From an uncultured Chlorobiaceae bacterium (GTDB lineage: Bacteria > Bacteroidota > Chlorobiia > Chlorobiales > Chlorobiaceae), in contig CAILXB010000177.1 in NCBI GenBank assembly GCA_903838025.1, forward strand, positions 1 to 39,858: DNA of 39,858 bases, read 5' to 3'. The notes beneath the pieces are model-generated. The model was not told the DNA's origin, searched no databases, and saw nothing but the letters and a program-made list of their open reading frames with translations. Both the position numbers and the translations under genes were made by a program. The first letter of the stretch is position 1; the number at the start of each line of letters is the position of its first letter. Below, one piece after another: positions 1 through 7,541 of this stretch.

Positions 1-1
1 G

Positions 2-217
2 ATGGGAAAAACAAAAGTTGCGGTAACCATTGATGCAATGGCCATCATAAAAATTGACCGGCTTGTCGAAAGGAGGGTTTTTGCCAATCGCAGTCAGGCA
101 ATACAAGAGGCGCTCTATGAAAAAATTGAGCGTATTGAGCAGCGCAGACTGGCGGAAGAGTGTGCAAAACTTGATCCTGTCGAAGAGCGCCAACTGGCAG
201 AAGAGGGTAAATGTTAA
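2..217 (+). CDS. Ribbon-helix-helix (CopG-type) antitoxin-like protein, C-terminally truncated
   Basis: VAVTIDAMAIIKIDRLVERRVFANRSQAIQEAL is an RHH/CopG pattern. The ORF ends ...LAEEGKC* with no toxin ORF after it. Confidence 0.7.
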   Translation: MGKTKVAVTIDAMAIIKIDRLVERRVFANRSQAIQEALYEKIERIEQRRLAEECAKLDPVEERQLAEEGKC

Positions 218-346
218 CTTTCCTCTCTGGATGATTGACTCGCTTAATAAAGAACCGTATGTAAAATCCGGCTTCTTGAAAAACCGGTGCCGCATTGAGT
301 GGGCTTTGGTTTAAAATAAATTTGCATTTAGTGTAATAACCAGACA

Positions 347-1642
347 ATGAGAATAGACAGAATTGAAATAGATAACTTCAAAAACATTGAGAAGTTGTCA
401 ATTATCTTTGGCAAAGGCGTGAACCTGTTTGTTGGAGCCAATGGTAGCGGTAAAACAACTTTGCTTGAGGCAATTAATATTGCTTTAGGAGGATTTTTTG
501 GAGAGCAAGAACAAAAAATGCAAAGGATGATAGAGTTACCTGAAGTTAGAATAATAATGGCGGATGGTAATCCTGTGAGAGTTGAGAAAACATCAATTAA
601 AGCTTTTTCTGATGTAATTGGTGGCAACTGGACTCGAAATTTTAACTCTATTACTAAAAATAATGACGTCAAGAATGCAAGAATCGCAGGTATTTACGGC
701 AGTAAAATCTTAAACGGTTTTTTCAAACCAGAGGACAAAAATATTGCCCCCTTAATTGCATATTATTCTACACAACGATTGTTTAAAGATGCTTCACAAT
801 CTGCCAAGCAGAAATTTGATCCATTAGCCGGCAGAAGAAATGGCTATTTGCAATGCTTGAAAGACAATGCCATTAAAGGAACATTGGTGGAATGGTTAGG
901 AAATGCGGTAACAAGCAGAGCAACAAAGCAAATCAAAGAAATTGATTCTGTTGATTTGGTTTTGGAGAATGTTGAGACGGCCATTAAAAAGACTTTGGCT
1001 TCCTTCAATGATGATATTTGCGAAAATGATATCAAAATATATCAAGAGGCGAAATTTAATTTTGAACTCTTTATTCAGTTAAAAGATAATTTCAGTCTGC
1101 CAATCAACTACTATTCAGACGGCTTTAGAAACATAATTTACTTGATAGTTGATTTGATATGGCGAGCGTCTCAGCTCAATCCATGGTTAACGCTTGATGA
1201 AATTAAAAATCAACAAACGGGATGTGTAACCATTGATGAGATTGACTTGCATCTGCATCCAAAATGGCAAGCAAAAGCAATTGCTATTTTACAGGAATTA
1301 TTGCCCAAAGTCCAATTCTTTATCACCACCCATAGTCCAACTGTTGTTGCTAACTTTGATAACGGCTCTTTATTTGTTATAAATGAAGGCAGTGTTGCAA
1401 AGCACAATTCTGATTATTTTGGAAAAGAAATAAACTTTGTTCTAAGAAATGTACTTGGTGCTTCTGATAGACATGTGCCCACCCAGCAGAGAATTAATCA
1501 CCTGCTTCAATTGATAGATACAGAGCCCGACAGCAAAGAGATTCGACCGCTCCTTGATGGACTGGTTGCCCAATTTGGAGAAGATGATCCGGATATTCAA
1601 AAAGCAATTGCATTATATGAACTTTCAAAAAATCAAGACTAA
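347..1642 (+). CDS. AAA family ATPase, PtuA-like (Septu-type defence)
   Basis: Walker A GANGSGKTT, Walker B CVTIDEIDLHLHPKWQ, H-loop ITTHSP. The stop overlaps the start of the HNH gene (TAATG). Confidence 0.8.
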   Translation: MRIDRIEIDNFKNIEKLSIIFGKGVNLFVGANGSGKTTLLEAINIALGGFFGEQEQKMQRMIELPEVRIIMADGNPVRVEKTSIKAFSDVIGGNWTRNFNSITKNNDVKNARIAGIYGSKILNGFFKPEDKNIAPLIAYYSTQRLFKDASQSAKQKFDPLAGRRNGYLQCLKDNAIKGTLVEWLGNAVTSRATKQIKEIDSVDLVLENVETAIKKTLASFNDDICENDIKIYQEAKFNFELFIQLKDNFSLPINYYSDGFRNIIYLIVDLIWRASQLNPWLTLDEIKNQQTGCVTIDEIDLHLHPKWQAKAIAILQELLPKVQFFITTHSPTVVANFDNGSLFVINEGSVAKHNSDYFGKEINFVLRNVLGASDRHVPTQQRINHLLQLIDTEPDSKEIRPLLDGLVAQFGEDDPDIQKAIALYELSKNQD

Positions 1643-2337
1643 TGCAGTTTATCAAAAAACAAACAACTGAGCCAATTGATTGGAATGTATGGTTTACAGT
1701 ACCTCCTGACAGGCGCACGTTTAATTACGGAACTGACTGTAGTTCATTACCAAGGATTAGGGAGGCAAAACAGTTTTTGATTGATGAGCAACATTCTTTA
1801 TGTGCTTATTGCCAGCAAAAAATTGATATCGATAATTCATCTATTGAACACGTTACACCAAAAGAACACAATAAGGAGTTGTCAACTTCCTACTTTAATC
1901 TGGTCGCTGTTTGCAACAAAAATCAAGTAAAAGATCATTTAACGGGAAAATTTCATTGTGACCGTGAACGAGGAAGTAATATCATTCCTCCTGTTATTTT
2001 TTATTCCAACACAAAGTCAGTTGCCAACAAGACAAATTTTTATTTTACCGCTTACGCAAGTGGCGAAATTGCTGCTAAACCAAGTCTGGAAATCACTATT
2101 AGAAATCAGATAGAAGCTTTTATTAACATCTTAAACCTTAACCATAGTACTCTCAAAGATAACAGAGCAAAGGGTGCCCTCAGAGGTATGACTGCTGCGT
2201 ATTCAAGTTTGCCAGATAAAAGCCATAAGAAAAGCATTTTCTGGCGAAAACAATATGATAGAATTTTAAATAACCAATTTCATCCATTTCGTGAGTATTT
2301 GCTGGTATATATCGGATCCAAAATCGGATTGAATTAA
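1642..2337 (+). CDS. HNH endonuclease, PtuB-like / TIGR02646-like
   Basis: HNH-type LCAYCQQKI...IEHVTPKEHN...NLVAVCNKN. Translationally coupled to the upstream ATPase. Confidence 0.78.
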   Translation: MQFIKKQTTEPIDWNVWFTVPPDRRTFNYGTDCSSLPRIREAKQFLIDEQHSLCAYCQQKIDIDNSSIEHVTPKEHNKELSTSYFNLVAVCNKNQVKDHLTGKFHCDRERGSNIIPPVIFYSNTKSVANKTNFYFTAYASGEIAAKPSLEITIRNQIEAFINILNLNHSTLKDNRAKGALRGMTAAYSSLPDKSHKKSIFWRKQYDRILNNQFHPFREYLLVYIGSKIGLN

Positions 2338-2409
2338 AGAATAGAAAACGACAAATTACGATAAGCTGATCAATACACTCAAACAGTGTTCATGATTGTT
2401 AGGGCTAAA

Positions 2410-2514
2410 TAGCAATATTTCGCGTCCTTTCGATAAATTCGAAACTGGCGGGATTGCCGTCAAGGTCATCAACCACCTTGGCGACACAGTGATGAAGGTG
2501 TTCAAAATATTGTG
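2410..2514 (+). pseudogene. C-terminal remnant of a lost gene, possibly an adenine-specific DNA methyltransferase
   Basis: The frame reads NISRPFDKFETGGIAVKVINHLGDTVMKVFKIL* with no start and an in-frame stop shortly upstream. Family assignment is from memory of the tail motif. Confidence 0.4.
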
Positions 2515-2586
2515 ATGATGCGAAAAAAAAATCATAATGTTAAGCAACGTTGCCATGCAAAAATAAAAGAAAACTGCAAGACCATT

Positions 2587-4338
2587 ATGATTACCCGCCT
2601 GACACTGCGCAATTTCAAAAACGTCGGGGAACAGAGCTACGATTTCACCCGTTTCGACCTGCTCGTTGGAAGAAATAACAGCGGAAAAAGCACCGTGCTT
2701 CAGGCGCTTGCCATCTGGCAGTACTGTGTCGATGAATTCCACCGCTCTGCCCGACGTGGTTCGAAAGGAATACAGATCGTGCTCCCCAACTTCACAGCTC
2801 TGCCGGTACCGGAGTTTAATCTTTTGTGGAAGGACAGAACTGACCGTCGTTATCCTCTTGTCGATGGGAAAAAGAAGCAGGAATTTATCCTCATCCAGAT
2901 TGTGGTTGAATGGCACATCGCTCCTGAAAAAACAGAGGTTTTTGGTGTTGAACTGCGCTATCACTCTCCGCAAACGATGTATGCGATTCCTGATGGCGGT
3001 TGGACAAGATTCCGTGAACTGGAAAAAGCTGAGGTGCTGCCAAAAATCGCTTATGTCCCTCCATTTTCAGGTCTTGAACCCACAGAAAAATGGCTGGATT
3101 TTGCACCGATTCGCCAGCAAATTGGAAAAGGGCAACCTGGCAGTGTCTTGCGCAACCTGCTGCTTCAGGTCTGCCCGCCGATAGACCCTCGGATCAAGAG
3201 CGGCAAGCCAAGGCATCCGCAAGAGTGGCAGGAAGTCTTGAGCATCATGCAACGATGGTTTTCGGTAACAATGCTTGAACCGAAGTATGACTCTCAAAAA
3301 GATGTATCCATCACAGTTGACTACCATCAGAATGGCAAAGAGTTCGATATTATTGCTGGCGGAAGCGGCTTTCATCAGACGCTGACATTACTTGCATTTC
3401 TTTATGGTTATAAGCCGACAACCATCCTGCTCGATGAACCGGATGCTCACCTGCATGTGAACCTGCAACGAGAAATTCTCGATTTTTTCAGGCTGCAATC
3501 CTATGAGAGGGGTACCCAGTTTTTGATTGCAACTCATGCCGAGGAGTTTGCCAGAGGAGTTGATGCAAGTCAAATCCTCTCTTTGATGGGTCAAGAGGCA
3601 CAACGAATTCAATCGGTCCCCGATGTTGTCCGGGCGATGGCCGAAGTGTCGAACGAAGAGATCGTCAGATTGCTGGAATCACCCTGCATCCTCTATGCCG
3701 AAGGAGAGAGTGATGAACGAATTCTGCGGGCGTGGGCCGCCAAATGCGGTGCGCAGGAAGCTATGAACAAACTCTGCTTCAAGCCTATGGGTGGCGGGAA
3801 TAAAATCGCCATGAAAGATGCGGCAGATGAACATTTTAAGGCGTTGCAGCAGATTATTCCTACCGTTTCACGCCTTATGCTCTTTGATTACGATAGCGCC
3901 GAAAACGCATTCCACCCCCAACGGGAGAATCCAACTCTTTTTGAATGGAAACGAAAAAATATCGAAAACTACCTGCTTGTTTCGGATGCATGGAAACGTG
4001 CAGCGTTGCAACTGATGGAGTGCCGGGAAGATGATCTTTTTGCACAACCCGTTTTAAACGTTATTGATCAATTTTTTGCTGACGAAAATTTAACCCTGCC
4101 ACAAGGAAAAAGCTGGCGGGATATTTCAGCAAACATATTCACCGTTGTTGATGGAAAACGGCTGTTGTTTGAGAACGATAATTCCCTCTTCCATCAGTTG
4201 AGAAAAAGGAGTCCATCGTTACAGCTTTTGCGTGAGCAGGTGGCGCTCAGTATGACACCCGATGAAATTCATGATGATGTGCATCGTTTCATGAACAAAT
4301 TGCTCGTCATGACGTCTGTAAAAACAGCATCAGATTAA
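2587..4338 (+). CDS. OLD-like ATP-dependent endonuclease (ABC-type ATPase + TOPRIM)
   Basis: Walker A GRNNSGKST, Walker B TILLDEPDAHLH, TOPRIM CILYAEGESDE...LMLFDYDSAE. Start chosen at MITRLTLRNFKNVG rather than ORF start 2512. Confidence 0.8.
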   Translation: MITRLTLRNFKNVGEQSYDFTRFDLLVGRNNSGKSTVLQALAIWQYCVDEFHRSARRGSKGIQIVLPNFTALPVPEFNLLWKDRTDRRYPLVDGKKKQEFILIQIVVEWHIAPEKTEVFGVELRYHSPQTMYAIPDGGWTRFRELEKAEVLPKIAYVPPFSGLEPTEKWLDFAPIRQQIGKGQPGSVLRNLLLQVCPPIDPRIKSGKPRHPQEWQEVLSIMQRWFSVTMLEPKYDSQKDVSITVDYHQNGKEFDIIAGGSGFHQTLTLLAFLYGYKPTTILLDEPDAHLHVNLQREILDFFRLQSYERGTQFLIATHAEEFARGVDASQILSLMGQEAQRIQSVPDVVRAMAEVSNEEIVRLLESPCILYAEGESDERILRAWAAKCGAQEAMNKLCFKPMGGGNKIAMKDAADEHFKALQQIIPTVSRLMLFDYDSAENAFHPQRENPTLFEWKRKNIENYLLVSDAWKRAALQLMECREDDLFAQPVLNVIDQFFADENLTLPQGKSWRDISANIFTVVDGKRLLFENDNSLFHQLRKRSPSLQLLREQVALSMTPDEIHDDVHRFMNKLLVMTSVKTASD

Positions 4339-4389
4339 ACACCTTGCAATTTGAGTTGAACCCTGAAAAAAGCAAGCTGAACAAGATTA

Positions 4390-4412
4390 AAAATGGATTA
4401 GCCATTTTGTTT
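4390..4412 (+). terminator. Possible Rho-independent terminator after the OLD-like gene
   Basis: AAAATGG-ATTAG-CCATTTT stem followed by GTTTT; weak stem. Confidence 0.4.
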
Positions 4413-4534
4413 TAAGTTCAGCAGGGCGCTCAAGGTAGCGGTTGCTCCACAACATCATCTTCAACGCCATCACCAGCACTCCTGAAAAACAGAGTTCGGG
4501 GAACTTTTTCTTCGGAGTATTTCTTTATATATTT

Positions 4535-4561
4535 TATAAACAACGAATTACACTGTTTATA
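4535..4561. promoter_or_regulatory. Dyad-symmetric candidate operator upstream of the PEP-CTERM/exosortase locus
   Basis: Perfect 8-bp inverted repeat TATAAACA-N11-TGTTTATA, about 84 bp before the ATG at 4645. Confidence 0.4.
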
Positions 4562-4644
4562 TACGTAGGGACGTAACACTTTTTTTATAGATGAACAGCA
4601 TTCATACCATTAGTCTTTTAGCACCACCAAAAACGAAAGTAACG

Positions 4645-5097
4645 ATGAGAAAGATACTCTATGGATTGCTCGCAGTGGTCTTGGCCACGGGGGTGTTGAG
4701 CGGAACTGTTCGGGCTGCGGATGTAGCAAATATAACCCAGGGTCAGGCACAATCGGTCAATACTGGGAACGGCGCGAACATTGGGGGAGATGCAAATACG
4801 GTCTCTGGTACAGGGAGAGGGGCCGGTGGGCCCGGCGATGGCGAAGGTCCGGGCAACGGAGCCGGTCAGGGGATCGGGAATGGACCATCAGAACGGGAAA
4901 ATGGGTCATCAGAGAACGAAGATGAAGCGTCGAGAAGTCTGATGGGTGCTCAGACAACGCTCGTTGCATCATCGGATATGGCAGCATCACCAGCCCCGGA
5001 ACCAGCAATGCTGGTGCTTTTGGGCGTTGGTGGAGTTCTTTTGGTAACATTCTGGCTGAAGATCAGATCTGCCAGGATATCGAAGCGCGCTGCGTGA
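4645..5097 (+). CDS. Short Gly/Asn-rich PEP-CTERM sorting-signal protein
   Basis: Signal peptide MRKILYGLLAVVLATGVLSGTVRAA. C-terminus is PAPEPAMLVLLGVGGVLLVTFWLKIRSARISKRAA (PEP + hydrophobic helix + basic tail). ORF could start at 4591. Confidence 0.8.
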   Translation: MRKILYGLLAVVLATGVLSGTVRAADVANITQGQAQSVNTGNGANIGGDANTVSGTGRGAGGPGDGEGPGNGAGQGIGNGPSERENGSSENEDEASRSLMGAQTTLVASSDMAASPAPEPAMLVLLGVGGVLLVTFWLKIRSARISKRAA

Positions 5098-5984
5098 AGT
5101 GGCTGCTGGCAAGCTGCCTTTTTGCGGTAGCCCTTGCCGGGTGCTCCCCGAGTGGTGGCGAAGGCGAGAGGGGGCGTGTAAGCGCGGTGGTGAACGGCGT
5201 TGAGATAACCCGGCGTGAGGTCGATTTTTTGTCTCGTCGCCCGGCTCTCCCCGAAGCTGAGGGGGAGGCGGAGCGGCAACGCATCCTCTCGCTTCTAATT
5301 CGCAGGGAGCTACTTGCACAGCGAGCATTGGAGATGAAACTGGAGAACTCTCCAGACTTCATTGTCGCGATGTATGAAGCCCGCCGCAAAATACTTGCCG
5401 GGATGGCTGAGCAGCATGTTGCCACGCAAGCCGTAAAGGTTTCGCTGGAAGCCGCCAGTAAGGTCGTTGCAAAAAATCCCTGTTTTTTTTCACAGAGAAA
5501 ACTCTTTGTCTATGATCAAGTGGTTATACCTGGCGTTGACGAAGGGCTTCTCAGCTCACTGAATACAAGCGCTGGCAAAGGAGCCTCGCTGGCTCAACTG
5601 CTCAACAAGGTCAGCACAAAAAAGATGCCTTTTCGACGCACCATGCAGGTGCTGACAACCAATCAGATTGACCCGGGTATTTTTGAGGTCTTAAGTACGT
5701 TGCGTTTGAACGTGCCACAGGTAGCCCGTATAGAGAAGAAGTTTTCCATGATTCTTGTATTGCGAGCTACGGTGCCGATGCCGCTTGAAGGCGAGGCGGC
5801 CAATCAGGCTGCCGCCGACATCCTGAATGAACAGCAGCGCAGAATGGAACTTTCGAAAACGCTGACCAAATCACTCGATTCGGCAAAAGTCACCTTTTTT
5901 GGCGAATTTGCTTCTGCCAAGAACAGAAAGAAGTTGCCCGAAGCGGTGGTTGATCTGCCGCCTCCTGCGTTACTGCAACCATAA
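5094..5984 (+). CDS. EpsD-like peptidyl-prolyl isomerase lipoprotein (SurA N-like)
   Basis: Lipobox VALAGC. VVNGVEITRREVDF and the Leu/Arg-rich helical N-domain resemble SurA/EpsD. GTG start overlaps the upstream TGA (GTGA). Confidence 0.65.
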   Translation: MKWLLASCLFAVALAGCSPSGGEGERGRVSAVVNGVEITRREVDFLSRRPALPEAEGEAERQRILSLLIRRELLAQRALEMKLENSPDFIVAMYEARRKILAGMAEQHVATQAVKVSLEAASKVVAKNPCFFSQRKLFVYDQVVIPGVDEGLLSSLNTSAGKGASLAQLLNKVSTKKMPFRRTMQVLTTNQIDPGIFEVLSTLRLNVPQVARIEKKFSMILVLRATVPMPLEGEAANQAAADILNEQQRRMELSKTLTKSLDSAKVTFFGEFASAKNRKKLPEAVVDLPPPALLQP

Positions 5985-5998
5985 CCCGTTGTGCGCTC

Positions 5999-6856
5999 AT
6001 GACCCTTAAACCGCAAGCATCATGGTTCCCGTGGGTGCTCTTCAGTCTGCTCTTTTCGTATTCTGTGGCAAGGTACCTGCTCCTCTATCCACCATTTCCC
6101 GGAAAAAGCGATCAGGCGCTCCTTTACGCTGGCATAGTCTTCGCTTTATGGTCGGAACGCAGGGCGGTTGCAGCATCGTTGCTTTGCAGGGAGACGGGTG
6201 CTCTCATGCAGGGTTCTGCACTTGTCGCTGTCGGTTGCCTGCTCTATGCCATCGGACGTTTCTACCTGTCGGCAACCATGGATGTCTGGAGCCTCTTTCT
6301 GATGGCCTCAGGATTGGTGGCGGCGCTGGCTCCGCGAAATTATATACGCTCTGCACATTTTATCGCTTTTGCTGGCACCGTTGTTGTGGTGATAGGGTGG
6401 GCTGCGCCAAACATCCTCTCTTCTGAACTTGCGGTTGCCATTGCATCAGTCAGTGCAAGAGTGTTAAGCGCAACAATCCTTCCTGTGGTCGCCAATGGCG
6501 TTATTCTCTCTTTTGGTCCATACAGCGCTGAGGTTACTGAAGCGTGCTCAGGCATGAATTCAATTTTTTCATTGACGGCGCTTTTTGTCATTTACCTGAG
6601 AGCAGGTACACGACGATCTCCATGGCATATTGCGTTACTGGTTCTTTCTCTTCTTCCTGTTGCCGTACTGACCAATTTGGGACGGGTAATTTCGCTTGTG
6701 CTGGCGACATGGTACGTCGGCGACGGTTTTGCACAGGGACTTTTCCATGAAGTTGCCGGAATTATCTCGTTTATTGTCGCTCTCTTGCTGCTTTCGGTTC
6801 TCGATTGGCTACTCACCCTGCATAAAGGATCAAAAACGTCTACAGTATGCGCCTGA
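5999..6856 (+). CDS. Exosortase family transmembrane protein
   Basis: Multi-TM protein with exosortase signatures EACSGMNSI, LTNLGRVI and FHEVAGI (Cys/Arg/His catalytic residues). Confidence 0.85.
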   Translation: MTLKPQASWFPWVLFSLLFSYSVARYLLLYPPFPGKSDQALLYAGIVFALWSERRAVAASLLCRETGALMQGSALVAVGCLLYAIGRFYLSATMDVWSLFLMASGLVAALAPRNYIRSAHFIAFAGTVVVVIGWAAPNILSSELAVAIASVSARVLSATILPVVANGVILSFGPYSAEVTEACSGMNSIFSLTALFVIYLRAGTRRSPWHIALLVLSLLPVAVLTNLGRVISLVLATWYVGDGFAQGLFHEVAGIISFIVALLLLSVLDWLLTLHKGSKTSTVCA

Positions 6857-7533
6857 AAAAGCATAGCATTGTCTCCCTCGCTCTGGGACTCCTGATCCTC
6901 TGTTCGCTGCTTTTGGTCGAGTCGAGAGCGCATCTCCTGGTGAAAGGCTCAAAACCAGATCTTGAACGGCTTGTAAGCCTGCATCCCCCCGGATGGAAAC
7001 TGATTGAGGGATCGCAGGTAAAATTCTTGTGGAACGAATCGGTTTTGACTCAATACGATGTTGTTGCTTCAAGGATCTATCAACATACCGATGGCCGGCG
7101 GGTGCTGGTAGTGATGACCTGGAGCGGTGATGGGTTCCGCCGCCAAGGGCACGATCAGCAGGTATGCTATGGTGCCAGCGGATTTACGGTCAGTTCACCG
7201 CACTCCGTTTCAATCTCGACAGGTACCGACAGCATTGAGGCAATGGCCTTTACAGCCAGCCAGCCCTCTGTAGAAGAAGATGTGCTTTACTGGAGAATTA
7301 CTGATGGAATAAGGGAAAGAGGCATCGACAGCAGGAATACCATTGTCCACCGGCTCCAGCGACTGATCTATCTCTCCAATTTGTTTCAAGGGAAGTTGCC
7401 CGACAATCTGATGGTGAGGGTATCGAGCGTAAGGGAACGAGATGGTCAACCTGCAACAGCCCATCTCGATTACGTCAAAGAGTGGCCCAAGGCTATTTCT
7501 CCAGTTGATCGTGCACGAATTATGGGCCGATAA
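6847..7533 (+). CDS. EpsI-like exosortase-associated protein
   Basis: N-terminal TM, HPPGWKLIEGSQV, QQVCYGASGFTV and the adjacent exosortase context. Overlaps the exosortase by 10 nt. Confidence 0.75.
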   Translation: MRLKKHSIVSLALGLLILCSLLLVESRAHLLVKGSKPDLERLVSLHPPGWKLIEGSQVKFLWNESVLTQYDVVASRIYQHTDGRRVLVVMTWSGDGFRRQGHDQQVCYGASGFTVSSPHSVSISTGTDSIEAMAFTASQPSVEEDVLYWRITDGIRERGIDSRNTIVHRLQRLIYLSNLFQGKLPDNLMVRVSSVRERDGQPATAHLDYVKEWPKAISPVDRARIMGR

Positions 7534-7541
7534 CCTCCCGT

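Noticed and set aside
347-2337. Retron with ATPase/HNH effector
   Set aside because: No reverse transcriptase or msr/msd-like structure is visible in the window; upstream sequence before base 1 is not available.
2356-2973. 205-aa minus-strand ORF
   Set aside because: Antisense to the OLD-like gene and the relic region; no domain signature.
2587-4338. Gabija system (GajA/GajB)
   Set aside because: No UvrD/PcrA-like helicase gene follows the OLD-like nuclease; the next locus is the exosortase operon.
4339-4534. Possible degraded gene between the OLD-like gene and the exosortase locus
   Set aside because: No frame gave a recognisable peptide; only a weak terminator-like hairpin is supported.
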